A stretch of DNA of 64,000 nt from NCBI GenBank assembly GCA_017303555.1, contig JAFLCN010000001.1, positions 372,001 through 436,000 on the forward strand, read 5' to 3'. Shown piece by piece: positions 9,704-17,974 of the stretch. Position 1 is the stretch's first letter. Every line of letters begins with the position of its first letter. The notes under the pieces are model-generated. The model was not told the origin of the DNA and did no database searches. It was given only the letters and a program-made list of their open reading frames with translations. A program made the translations under genes and the position numbers. The stretch is from Planctomycetota bacterium. GTDB lineage: Bacteria; Planctomycetota; Phycisphaerae; Phycisphaerales; UBA1924.

Positions 9704-9758
9704 CTTCCCCCTTTGCCAAAGGGGGAGGTGTCATCGCGTAGCGCATGCGAAGCGATGA
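9704..9758. repeat. Two adjacent intergenic palindromes between convergent genes
   Basis: The 186-nt gap between the convergent thrE-like and M20 peptidase genes contains a near-perfect palindrome CTTCCCCCTTTG (9704-9715) / CAAAGGGGGAGG (9717-9728), directly followed by a second one, TCATCGC (9731-9737) / GCGATGA (9752-9758), with an internal CGCATGCG (9742-9749). The location is typical of REP-like elements or a bidirectional terminator. The remaining part of the gap shows nothing else. Confidence 0.55.
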
Positions 9759-9823
9759 CGGAGGGAGTTTCGGCGGTCCCCGCGGCAAAATCGCCTACAC
9801 GCAAGAACAAAATGGATCCCGTA

Positions 9824-11026
9824 TCAACCCCCCAGCGTCGCCAGCGCGACCGCCAGACGGCAGCCATCGAAGAACTCCGGCAGGAAGACATACTCCTTCA
9901 CGGTGTGAATCTCGTACTGACCCGCGCCGATCGTGACGGTGGGCAGGCCGTACTTCGCGAACCAGTTGGCGTCGAGCCCGCCGTTCGAGAAGAACGTCTT
10001 GGGCTTGAGGCCCATCGAGATCGCCGCCTTCTTCGCGTGCTTCACGGCGGGTGAGTTGTCCGGGATGTTGAACGACGGATATTCGGAGCGGCTCTCAAAC
10101 TTCACCTTGGCGGCCTCGCCCGATGAATCCTTGACCTGCTTGCCCGCGGCAAGGAACGCCGCCTTGTATGCCGCCGTGATCTTGGTCGCAAACTTCATGT
10201 TCGGACTGCGGGTTTCGCCCCGGACGTAGACGTAATCGGTCACGACGTTGGTCGCGTTGCCCGCCGCCTTGTCGTTCTTGCCACCGAAGATGCCCGGGTT
10301 GCTCGTGCCCCGTTCCTTGCCCTTGACGACCTTGCCGAACCAGCCGCCCTTGCGGGCCTCGGCGATCGCGATCGAGGCGACGAGCGTGGACGAGATGCCC
10401 TTCTCGGGTGCAACGCCCGCGTGGGCGGCCTTTCCGAAGATCTCGACATCGAAACGCTCAGCACCGACAGCACCGGTGATCAGATCCGCCGGAATCTTGC
10501 TGTCCACGTTGAAGCACATCGAAGCGCCTTCGAGGAACTTCTTGTCCATGAAGCGTGCGCCCTGCAGCCCGCTTTCCTCACGCACCGTAAAGCAGAGCGT
10601 GATCGGCGGGTGGGGCAGATCGTGCTTCAGGAGGGTTTCGGCGAGCGTGACCAGCACAGCACAGCCGGTGCGGTTGTCGCCACCGAGGGCGGTTGAGCCA
10701 TCGGTGATGATCTTCTTGCCGGATTTCTTGGGCTTCGCACCGGCGCAGATCGGCACGGTGTCGAGGTGCGTCGCAAAGACCAGCCGCGGCCCTTCGACCG
10801 TGCCGGGAAGCTGCACGAAGAGATTTCCGGTCTGCGTCGGCAGCGGGATGCGCTTGTTCGCATCATCAAACTTGATGGCGGAGGCGGGAATGCCGAGCGA
10901 CTTGAGGTCCTTGATGACCGCGTCGGCGATGGCCTTTTCGTCGCCGCTGACGCCCTCGATGTTGAGGTAAGAGAGCAGCCGCGCCTCGGCGGATTTGACA
11001 TCAACGGGCGGAATGGACTTGGGCAT
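9824..11026 (-). CDS. M20 family metallopeptidase (PepT-like tripeptidase/deacylase)
   Basis: Predicted dizinc exopeptidase. The zinc and catalytic motifs are clear: FATHLDTVP (His and catalytic Asp), GGDNRTG (bridging Asp), VREESGLQGA (catalytic Glu pair), and the C-terminal GAGQYEIHTVKEYV with a zinc His. The length of 400 and the spacing resemble PepT/YgeY-like members, which release N-terminal residues from small peptides. No signal peptide is present, so it acts in the cytoplasm. AAAGG lies upstream of the ATG. It is transcribed together with the AbgT gene 57 nt upstream, so the pair may import and split a peptide-like compound. Confidence 0.88.
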   Translation of the reverse strand: MPKSIPPVDVKSAEARLLSYLNIEGVSGDEKAIADAVIKDLKSLGIPASAIKFDDANKRIPLPTQTGNLFVQLPGTVEGPRLVFATHLDTVPICAGAKPKKSGKKIITDGSTALGGDNRTGCAVLVTLAETLLKHDLPHPPITLCFTVREESGLQGARFMDKKFLEGASMCFNVDSKIPADLITGAVGAERFDVEIFGKAAHAGVAPEKGISSTLVASIAIAEARKGGWFGKVVKGKERGTSNPGIFGGKNDKAAGNATNVVTDYVYVRGETRSPNMKFATKITAAYKAAFLAAGKQVKDSSGEAAKVKFESRSEYPSFNIPDNSPAVKHAKKAAISMGLKPKTFFSNGGLDANWFAKYGLPTVTIGAGQYEIHTVKEYVFLPEFFDGCRLAVALATLGG

Positions 11027-11083
11027 GATGGAACCTTTACGTTGAACCGACTGTTGGAATGTTTGAATCGAATGCGGGCGAAA

Positions 11084-12637
11084 CTAGAGCCCCCACGGAA
11101 GACCCAGCAGATACCAGACCACAAAGAGCGCGGTCCAGAGCACGAAGATTCCCACAACATACGGCAGCATGAGGGCAACAAGCGTGCCGACGCCCGCGTT
11201 CTTGTCGTACTTCTGCGCGAACGCCACCACCATCACGAAGTAGGCATTGAGAGGCGTGATCATGTTGATCGGCGAGTCGGCGATGCGATAGGCCGCGAGC
11301 ACCGATTCCGGCGCCACGCCCAGCTGGATGAACACCGGCACAAAGACCGGAGCAAAAATCGCCCACTTCGCGATCGCCCCGGTGATCAGCAGGTCGAGAA
11401 TCGCCACCACCACGATGAAACCAAGCAGCAGCCAGAGCGGGCCGATGTTCGCGCCCTTCAAGCCGTCGGCCATCTTGACGGCCATGATCGTCGCCATGTT
11501 CGTGTAATTGAAGTAGGCGATGAACTGGCTGATGATCAAAAGCAGCAGGATCAGCCCGCCCAGGTTGCTGATCGCCTTCTCCATCGCCTTGATGATGTCG
11601 GGCACGCCCTTGAGCGTCTTGGCTCCGAGGCCGAACGCAGCGCCCGTCACCAGGAACAGGATCATGATGAACGCAATCAGCCCGTTCATGAACGGCGAGT
11701 TGCCGATGAGAGCGCCGGTGGTCGGGTTCCGCAGCGGAGCCCCCGAAGGCAGGCACAGCAGCGCGAACACCGCCAGCACGCCGATCAGCCCGAGCAACGC
11801 GTACTTCAGGCCCCGCGCCTCATCGGGCGAGATCTTCGCGCCCTCTTCGCCGTCCGGCTTGTCGCCTTTGTACTCGCCCAGCCGGGGCTCGATGATCCGC
11901 TCGGTAATCAGCGTAATCACGATCGTGAGGAAGAGCACCGACACGATCGAAAACCAGACGTTCGCCGTCAGATCAATCGAGATCGCCGGATTCACCATGT
12001 GGATCGCGTCGTTGGTGAACTCGGTCAGAACCGCATCCAGCGGCTTGATCAGCATGTTCACCGTGAACGCGCCCGCGACCGACGCAAACCCCGCGGCAAG
12101 CCCGGCAAGCGGGTGCCTGCCGATGCTGATGAACGCGATGCCCGCCAGCGGGATGAGCACCAGGTACCCCGCGTCCGCCGCGACGCTCGACAGAATGCCC
12201 GCGAAAACCAGGATGTACGTCAGCGCCTTGGGAGGCGACACGATGACCAGCTTGCGGATCAACGCCTTCACCAGCCCCGACTCTTCGGCCACACCCGCGC
12301 CCACCATCGCCACGATCATCAGCCCGACCGCAGTGAAACCCATGAAGTTGGGTATCAGCGTGCTGTACATGAACCGGATGCCTTCGACGTTGAGAAGGCT
12401 GCGGGCCGTGGTCGTGGTTTCTTCGATTTTGTTCGTTTCGGGGTTGATGGTCTGGTAGGTGACAGACGCGCCCGCCATGGTGAGGATGTGCGCAACGATC
12501 AGCACGATCGCGATCAGCCCGAGGAAGATGATCACGGGGTGCGGCACCTTGTTGCCCACGCGCTCCACGACGTCGAGGATCTTCTGCATCGCGCCGCCGC
12601 CCTGGACTTTGGCTTCTGCCGCCTTCGCCTTGCTCAT
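11084..12637 (-). CDS. AbgT family transporter
   Basis: A polytopic inner-membrane protein of 517 residues related to E. coli AbgT, which imports p-aminobenzoyl-glutamate; some family members instead export sulfonamides. Diagnostic features are the opening helix NKVPHPVIIFLGLIAIVLI, the hairpin AADAGYLVLIPLAGI, and the C-terminal AAYRIADSPINMITPLNAYF. The start at 12637 has AAAGGCAGGCGG before it; an ATG at 12661, four nt behind the stop of the upstream gene, would add eight residues. Together with the downstream M20 peptidase it resembles the known transporter/aminoacyl-hydrolase pairing of the abg system, although the peptidase here is PepT-like rather than AbgA/B. Confidence 0.9.
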   Translation of the reverse strand: MSKAKAAEAKVQGGGAMQKILDVVERVGNKVPHPVIIFLGLIAIVLIVAHILTMAGASVTYQTINPETNKIEETTTTARSLLNVEGIRFMYSTLIPNFMGFTAVGLMIVAMVGAGVAEESGLVKALIRKLVIVSPPKALTYILVFAGILSSVAADAGYLVLIPLAGIAFISIGRHPLAGLAAGFASVAGAFTVNMLIKPLDAVLTEFTNDAIHMVNPAISIDLTANVWFSIVSVLFLTIVITLITERIIEPRLGEYKGDKPDGEEGAKISPDEARGLKYALLGLIGVLAVFALLCLPSGAPLRNPTTGALIGNSPFMNGLIAFIMILFLVTGAAFGLGAKTLKGVPDIIKAMEKAISNLGGLILLLLIISQFIAYFNYTNMATIMAVKMADGLKGANIGPLWLLLGFIVVVAILDLLITGAIAKWAIFAPVFVPVFIQLGVAPESVLAAYRIADSPINMITPLNAYFVMVVAFAQKYDKNAGVGTLVALMLPYVVGIFVLWTALFVVWYLLGLPWGL

Positions 12638-12665
12638 ACCGCCTGCCTTTCGTTCAACCATTCCA

Positions 12666-14492
12666 TTACTTCGCGATGTCGAGCGGGAGCAGCCACGGAA
12701 CCATCAGCACGCTCAAGATCAGCACGACGATCGCGAACGGAACGCCCACCTTCACAAAGTCACCGAACTTGTAGTTGCCCGGGGTCACGACCAGCGTATT
12801 CACGGGCGAGGAAACCGGCGTCATAAACGCGGTGGATGCCGCGAGCGCGACGATCATGGCGAACGGGTAGGGAGAGGCTTTCAGATACGTCGCGATCGCG
12901 ATCGCGACCGGCGCCATGAGTACGGCGGTCGCGGTGTTCGAGATGAACAGCCCGAGACCCGCCGTGATGATGAAGAGCAGACCGAGGACCACATACGACG
13001 GCGAGCCCTGCGTCACGCGAAGCAGCGCGTCCGCCGCCATATCAACTCCCCCGGTCTTCTGGAGCGCGATCGAGAACGGCAGCATGCCCACGATCAGCAC
13101 GAGCGTCTTCCAATCAATCGATCGGTACGCGCTCTCGAGCGTAATGCACCCGAGCGCGCCCATCAGCAGACACCCGATGAATGCAGCCTGCACGTTCGGA
13201 ACGATCCCCCAGACCATGAGCACGACGACCAGCAGCAGGCAGCCAAGAGCCTGGGGCGCCTTGCTTGCAACGGGCAGAACATCCGCACGCTCCGCGGGCA
13301 GGTCCCGCAGGATCAGGTCGCGTGCCCCGGACTGGAGCGCGTCGATCGCCTTCCATCGCCCGACCAAGAGCAGTTCATCGCCCAGTTGAAGCACCTCGTC
13401 CTTCAAGGGCCCCTCGATCGCGACCCTGCCTCGCCGGAGCCCCACCACCGTCAGCCCGAACCGGTCACGGAGATTCGCCTTGCAGAGGGAGACGCCGACG
13501 AATTCTGACAACGCGGGCAGAATCACCGCTGCCATGCCGATGTCCTGCGATCGGTCGGTGAAATACGCGCCAGAAAGCGGGAGTTCTTCCAGCCCGTACT
13601 TCGCGCCCACGTCGGCCGACTTGGCCCCGCCCAGGTCGATCAACAGCACATCTGCGATCTCGAGCTTTGTTCCGTCGGTCGGCTGCATCAGCGTGCCCGC
13701 GCGCTCGATTGCAACGATGCGAGATCCCGTGTCGCCCCGCGAGCGCACCTCGCCGATGGTTGCACCGATCAGGTTCGAGCCCGGGGCGATTCGGGCCCGC
13801 ATCTCGCGTGCGGCGAGCTTGAACTCCTCGATCCAGGCCGCCATCGTCGGCTGCCCGGTGCTCGAAGTCGCGCCCGAGGCCGTGCCGTCATCGAGCCAGC
13901 GGCGGGCGAACATCATGTACGCAACGCCCAGAATCAGGATCGGCACGCCGAACGGCGTAAAACTGAAGAACCGGAACCCCTCATGTCCGTGGCGGGTCAG
14001 TTCCGAATTGACGACCAGGTTCGGGGCCGTCGCGACCAATGTGGTCATGCCGCTGATGAGTGCCGCAAAGCTCAGCGGCATCATGAGCCGCCGGGGCGAA
14101 GTTCCGGTGCTCTGCGAGATCCGCAGCGCCACAGGAATAAAGATAGCGGTGACTGCGGTCGAGCTCATCATCGAGCCAAGCCCGCAGACGACCACCATCA
14201 GCATCGCGATCAGCCTGGTCTCGCTGCTGCCGGCCTTGAGCGTCAGCCAGTCACCCAATCGGCGCGCCACCCCGGTTCGTACCAGGCCGTCGCCGATCAC
14301 GAACAGGGCCGCGATCAGCACGATGTTGGCATCCGCGAATCCGGCCAGCGCCTGATTCATCGTGACAACGCCGGTCAGGGGAAGCACGGTGATCACGATC
14401 AACGCCACCGCATCCATCCGCGGCTTGTTGATCGCGAACATCACGATCGCGCCGACCAGCAGCGCCAAAACCATCGCGAGTTCCGTGTTCAT
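12666..14492 (-). CDS. SLC13/DASS-type permease with two RCK-C (TrkA-C) domains
   Basis: A 608-residue inner-membrane transporter. The N-terminal half has hydrophobic segments with the SLC13 motif SSTAVTAIFIPVALRIS and TTLVATAPNLVVN. A soluble insert of about 200 residues then carries two RCK-C-like beta units (around IGEVRSRGDTGSRIVAIER and VSLCKANLRDRFGLTVVGLRR). The second membrane half includes LFISNTATAVLMAPVAI and ends with TPVSSPVNTLVVTPGNY. Substrates in the family are dicarboxylates, citrate or sulfate; the RCK domains suggest ligand regulation. The ATG at 14492 starts at the first helix. It is probably co-transcribed with the AbgT gene. Confidence 0.88.
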   Translation of the reverse strand: MNTELAMVLALLVGAIVMFAINKPRMDAVALIVITVLPLTGVVTMNQALAGFADANIVLIAALFVIGDGLVRTGVARRLGDWLTLKAGSSETRLIAMLMVVVCGLGSMMSSTAVTAIFIPVALRISQSTGTSPRRLMMPLSFAALISGMTTLVATAPNLVVNSELTRHGHEGFRFFSFTPFGVPILILGVAYMMFARRWLDDGTASGATSSTGQPTMAAWIEEFKLAAREMRARIAPGSNLIGATIGEVRSRGDTGSRIVAIERAGTLMQPTDGTKLEIADVLLIDLGGAKSADVGAKYGLEELPLSGAYFTDRSQDIGMAAVILPALSEFVGVSLCKANLRDRFGLTVVGLRRGRVAIEGPLKDEVLQLGDELLLVGRWKAIDALQSGARDLILRDLPAERADVLPVASKAPQALGCLLLVVVLMVWGIVPNVQAAFIGCLLMGALGCITLESAYRSIDWKTLVLIVGMLPFSIALQKTGGVDMAADALLRVTQGSPSYVVLGLLFIITAGLGLFISNTATAVLMAPVAIAIATYLKASPYPFAMIVALAASTAFMTPVSSPVNTLVVTPGNYKFGDFVKVGVPFAIVVLILSVLMVPWLLPLDIAK

Positions 14493-14563
14493 ACCTGCTT
14501 GCTCACCGTTGGCTCCATGCCCCCGCCACCGGGGTTGCTCCGTCACTGTACCAGAGCCGTGAA

Positions 14564-14580
14564 CGCACCGTTCCGGTGCG
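14564..14580. terminator. Hairpin behind the Rrf2 regulator gene
   Basis: CGCACCG (14564-14570), TTC, CGGTGCG (14574-14580) form a 7-bp stem in the 158-nt gap between the Rrf2 gene and the SLC13 gene, both on the minus strand. No good T-run follows on the minus strand, so this is a weak terminator candidate. Confidence 0.3.
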
Positions 14581-14650
14581 GCCAAACGGAAAACGGTTCG
14601 GAAACCGGACAAACGAGCCGCACGCACAGAGGCTCGCCGCGGCGGCGATG

Positions 14651-15127
14651 CTACTTCTTCTGGGTCGACGCGCTGATGCTGAGCGAAACGCCGGCCAAGC
14701 CGGGGTTGAGCGCGCGCGAACGGCGTCGGGTTTCGAACGCGGCGATATCGGCGATCGACGTCTTCTTAAGAAACTCGATGACGGTCCCGCGTTGTTCGGT
14801 CCAGAAGCGATGAGCCGGGCAGGCGCGTTGGTCCGAGCACTCGGCAACACCGAGCATGCAGCGTTTGTTGCAGATGGGGTCGGCGAGGAGTTCGGCGATG
14901 TCGTACAGGCTGACTTCGGAAGGATTGCGAGCGAGCGTGACCCCGCCGCCGACGCCCCGCTGGGTTTCCACGAGCCCGACGTGCCGGAGGGTGTTGATGA
15001 TCTTGGCGAGGTACGGAGCGGGGATGTCGCAGGCCTGTGCGATTTCCTTGACAAGCAGGGGCTTCCCGGCGGCGGTCGCGAGGTAGCCCAATGCGGATGT
15101 TGCGTAACCGGCTGCTTGTCCGAGCAT
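14651..15127 (-). CDS. Rrf2 family Fe-S transcriptional regulator (IscR/NsrR-like)
   Basis: A 158-residue winged-helix regulator. The N-terminal part has the Rrf2 helix-turn-helix with LVKEIAQACDIPAPYLAKI and RGVGGGVTLARNP in the wing. The sensory segment CMLGVAECSDQRACPAH gives a Cys-x6-Cys-x5-Cys pattern that fits a [2Fe-2S] or [4Fe-4S] cluster responsive to NO, O2 or cluster status. CAGGAG sits nine nt before the ATG. The gene diverges from the cbb3 oxidase operon and shares its regulatory region, which contains several palindromes, so it is the obvious candidate regulator of that operon and of itself. Direct binding is inference. Confidence 0.9.
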   Translation of the reverse strand: MLGQAAGYATSALGYLATAAGKPLLVKEIAQACDIPAPYLAKIINTLRHVGLVETQRGVGGGVTLARNPSEVSLYDIAELLADPICNKRCMLGVAECSDQRACPAHRFWTEQRGTVIEFLKKTSIADIAAFETRRRSRALNPGLAGVSLSISASTQKK

Positions 15128-15156
15128 TTGCCGCGGCTCCTGGGTTTATTCAAACG

Positions 15157-15185
15157 AATATAAGACTTCTTTCTCAAGAAATCAA
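15157..15185 (-). promoter_or_regulatory. Promoter of the Rrf2 regulator gene with palindrome in spacer
   Basis: Read on the minus strand: TTGATT (15185-15180), 17-nt spacer, TATATT (15162-15157). Inside the spacer lies a perfect inverted repeat TTTCT-CA-AGAAA (15170-15181 in plus orientation). The start codon follows about 30 nt downstream of the -10 box. Confidence 0.6.
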
Positions 15186-15274
15186 GGCCCGAATCTCGCG
15201 ATCGAGGAGCCTGCCGCCCCCAAGAAACGCGCAATTTGAGGGTTTTCCGAGAAAACTGAATTTTCAGCCGCCCC

Positions 15275-15302
15275 TTGACAATGACCAGAATCTGGCCACA
15301 AT
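15275..15302 (+). promoter_or_regulatory. Promoter of the cbb3 oxidase operon
   Basis: A perfect TTGACA (15275-15280), 16-nt spacer, then CACAAT (15297-15302). The spacer holds the perfect 11-bp palindrome CCAGA-A-TCTGG (15285-15295), just where a repressor would block RNA polymerase. Just upstream is another one, CTGAA-TT-TTCAG (15256-15267). Transcription would start near 15309, about 60 nt before ccoNO. Confidence 0.6.
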
Positions 15303-15313
15303 CTAGAATTGTT

Positions 15314-15349
15314 GACCCAATTATCCGATTGTAAATCGGATTCTGGGTC
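15314..15349 (+). promoter_or_regulatory. 36-bp interrupted palindrome in the cbb3 operon leader
   Basis: Outer arms GACCCA (15314-15319) and TGGGTC (15344-15349) enclose inner arms ATCCGATT (15323-15330) and AATCGGAT (15334-15341) around GTA. It lies just after the predicted transcription start, so it can act as a DNA operator or as a stable hairpin in the mRNA leader, 19 nt before the ccoNO start codon. Confidence 0.6.
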
Positions 15350-15368
15350 GTGCCCAGGGAGACCTGTC

Positions 15369-17759
15369 ATGGCGGATTCGGTCGTCGCGAGCCACCACCC
15401 CGAAATTGCCGGCACCGCGCACCGCGAGCGGGTTCATTTGGAGGAGTACTCGTACGACGACGACATCGTGCGGAAGTTTCTTGCCGTCACGGTGGTCTGG
15501 GGGCTGGTCGCGTTCCTGGTGGGGTTGATCATCGCTCTGCAGCTGGTTGTGCCCACTGTCATCAATTACACCACGGCATCGGGTTCGAAGCCGTTTGCCT
15601 TCCTCTCGATCCTCGTGAACGTGCAGTTCCTCAGCTTCGGGCGTCTTCGCCCGCTGCACACCAATGCCGCGATCTTTGCCTTTGCCGGGAACGCGATCTT
15701 CGCAGCGATCTACTACTCCACGCAGCGGCTCTGCAAAGCCCGCATGTGGTCGGACCGGCTGAGCCGCCTGCACTTCTGGGGCTGGCAGCTCATCATCGTG
15801 CTGGCGGCGATCACGCTGCCCCTGGGCGCGACGCAGGGCAAGGAATATGCCGAGCTCGAGTGGCCGATCGACCTCTTGATCGCCGTCGTCTGGCTCGGCT
15901 TCTTCGGCACGAACTTCTTCATGACTCTGAAGGTCCGGCGCGAGCGCCATATGTATGTCGCGCTCTGGTTCTACATCGCGACGATCGTGACCGTCACGAT
16001 GCTGCACGTGGTGAACTCGCTGGTGATCCCGGCGGGGCTCTTCCGCAGCTACTCGGTCTTCGCGGGCGTGCAGGACGCGATGATCCAGTGGTGGTACGGG
16101 CACAACGCCGTCGCGTTCTTCCTGACGACGCCGTTCCTTGGCATGATGTACTACTTCATGCCCAAGGCGGCGGAGCGCCCGGTCTATTCGTACCGGTTGT
16201 CGATCGTCCACTTCTGGTCGCTGGTCTTCATCTACATCTGGGCGGGCCCCCACCACCTGCACTACACGGCCCTGCCCGCATGGGCGTCCACGCTTGGCAT
16301 GCTCTTCTCCGTCATGCTCTGGATGCCCTCGTGGGGCGGGGGCATCAACGGCCTGCTCACGCTGCGCGGCGCGTGGCACAAGCTGACCGACGACCCGGTG
16401 CTGAAGTTCTTTGTCGTCGGCATCACCTTCTACATGATGTCCACCTTCGAAGGCCCGATGCTGTCGGTCAAGACCGTCAACATGCTGAGCCACTACACCG
16501 ACTGGACGATCGCGCACGTCCACGGGGGCACGCTGGGCTGGAACGGGTTCATGACGTTCGGCATGATCTACTGGCTTGCGCCGCGGATCTTCCAGACCAA
16601 TCTCTACTCGAAGAAGATGGCCGAGTGGCACTTCTGGATCGGCACGCTCGGCATCCTGCTCTACGTGATCCCGATCTATGTCGCGGGGATCACGCAGGGA
16701 CTGATGTGGCGGGCGTTCGATCAGTCGGGCGCACTGGCTTTCCCCGATTTCATCGAGACCGTGGTCAAGCTCATGCCGTTCTACTGGATCCGCGTGATCG
16801 GGGGCCTGCTCTACTTTGCCGGCGCGATCCTGATGGGCTACAACGTGCTCCGCACGTGGATGGCCCGGCCCGCGGTGTACGAGGTTCCGGTTTTGAAGAC
16901 CCCGGCGCTGCGCCCGGTGCATTTCGAGCGGCCGATCTTCAAGTCAAGGCTGGAGGCGAACACCGAGTTCGGGCGCGCCGGCGACGTGTTCATCCAGAAC
17001 GTCCAGAGCGCCTGGTGGCACCGGATGCTGGAGGCCGTGCCCTCGAAGTTCATCGCGTGGACGATCGTGGCGGTCGCGATCGCTTCGGCGCTCGAGATCA
17101 TCCCGATGTTCGCGATTCGATCGAACGTTCCGTCGATCGCGAGCGTGCAGCCGTACACGCCCCTCGAACTGGCGGGGCGCGATATCTATCTCTCCGAGGG
17201 CTGCTACAACTGCCACTCGCAGATGATCCGCCCGCTCTGGGCCGAGACCAAACGCTACGGCGAGTACTCCAAACCCGGCGAATTTGTCTACGACCATCCG
17301 TTCCAGTGGGGCTCGCGCCGGATCGGCCCCGACCTCGCGCGCGAGGGCGGGATGCGCAGCAACCTCTGGCACGTGCTGCACCTCGACGATCCGAGGCAAT
17401 CGTCACCCCAATCCATCATGCCCGGTTACCCGCACCTGCTCGCGGAGGACCTTGATTTCGAGGAGATCCAGTCGCGTGTCCGCGTTCACGCGATGCTGGG
17501 AGTTCCTTACGGCGAGGCGGTCAAGAACGGGCGTGCTCCGGAGATGGCGCGCGAGCAGGCACTAAAACTGGCACGCGAGGTCGTGGACGCCCAGGGACCA
17601 AAGGGCCTTGAAAAGAAGAAAGTGATCGCCCTCGTCGCGTATCTGCAAAGGCTCGGGACCGACATTTCCAAGCCCGCGCCGACGCCGGAGCCCGCGCCGA
17701 GCGCACCAAGCACCATTCCAGGCACCATTCCGGGCACCATCGGGAGTGCGGCACGATGA
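15369..17759 (+). CDS. ccoNO: cbb3-type cytochrome c oxidase, fused subunits I and II (CcoN-CcoO)
   Basis: Catalytic core of the high-affinity terminal oxidase, reducing O2 to water at the inner membrane. Residues 1-520 are CcoN: low-spin haem ligands His97 (PLHTNAAIF) and His385, CuB ligands His245 (WYGHNAVAF), His295 and His296 (GPHHLHY), haem b3 ligand His383 (AHVHGGTLGW), and Tyr289 in the position of the cross-linked helix-VII tyrosine of cbb3 enzymes. Residues from about 545 are CcoO: a membrane anchor, the haem c site C612-YN-C615-H616 and axial Met684 in SIMPGYPHL. The two subunits are separate in most proteobacteria and fused here in 796 residues. AGGGAG lies eight nt before the ATG. 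It is the first gene of the operon. Confidence 0.96.
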   Translation: MADSVVASHHPEIAGTAHRERVHLEEYSYDDDIVRKFLAVTVVWGLVAFLVGLIIALQLVVPTVINYTTASGSKPFAFLSILVNVQFLSFGRLRPLHTNAAIFAFAGNAIFAAIYYSTQRLCKARMWSDRLSRLHFWGWQLIIVLAAITLPLGATQGKEYAELEWPIDLLIAVVWLGFFGTNFFMTLKVRRERHMYVALWFYIATIVTVTMLHVVNSLVIPAGLFRSYSVFAGVQDAMIQWWYGHNAVAFFLTTPFLGMMYYFMPKAAERPVYSYRLSIVHFWSLVFIYIWAGPHHLHYTALPAWASTLGMLFSVMLWMPSWGGGINGLLTLRGAWHKLTDDPVLKFFVVGITFYMMSTFEGPMLSVKTVNMLSHYTDWTIAHVHGGTLGWNGFMTFGMIYWLAPRIFQTNLYSKKMAEWHFWIGTLGILLYVIPIYVAGITQGLMWRAFDQSGALAFPDFIETVVKLMPFYWIRVIGGLLYFAGAILMGYNVLRTWMARPAVYEVPVLKTPALRPVHFERPIFKSRLEANTEFGRAGDVFIQNVQSAWWHRMLEAVPSKFIAWTIVAVAIASALEIIPMFAIRSNVPSIASVQPYTPLELAGRDIYLSEGCYNCHSQMIRPLWAETKRYGEYSKPGEFVYDHPFQWGSRRIGPDLAREGGMRSNLWHVLHLDDPRQSSPQSIMPGYPHLLAEDLDFEEIQSRVRVHAMLGVPYGEAVKNGRAPEMAREQALKLAREVVDAQGPKGLEKKKVIALVAYLQRLGTDISKPAPTPEPAPSAPSTIPGTIPGTIGSAAR

Positions 17760-17974
17760 AACTCTCCGACGTGATGAGCGGCCTCGGGCTGGCGGCGTTC
17801 CCGATCGTCGCGATGCTGCTGTTCCTGACGGTCTTTGCCGGCGTGATCGTGACGGTGCTCAAGCGATCGAAGCGGGCGGAGTTCGATCGGGCCGCCCTGC
17901 TGCCTTTGGACGAACCCGAGCGTGCGCCGAGCCATGCAACAGCGCACCCCGCGCACAAGGAGCCCAGGCCATGA
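17756..17974 (+). CDS. ccoQ: cbb3 oxidase small subunit CcoQ/FixQ-like
   Basis: A 72-residue single-helix protein: one hydrophobic segment (about residues 12-35), then KRSKR and a His/Pro-rich cytoplasmic tail. Size, topology and position between ccoNO and ccoP match CcoQ, which stabilises CcoP in the complex; primary sequence in this family is too short and variable to identify it alone. Its ATG overlaps the ccoNO stop codon (ATGA), and its own stop overlaps the ccoP start in the same way. Confidence 0.8.
   Translation: MKLSDVMSGLGLAAFPIVAMLLFLTVFAGVIVTVLKRSKRAEFDRAALLPLDEPERAPSHATAHPAHKEPRP

Noticed and set aside
10766..12826. A 686-codon open frame opposite the peptidase and AbgT genes
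   Set aside because: Translation is a repeat of Arg/His/Asp/Gln typical of antisense frames; the opposite strand has real transporter sequence.
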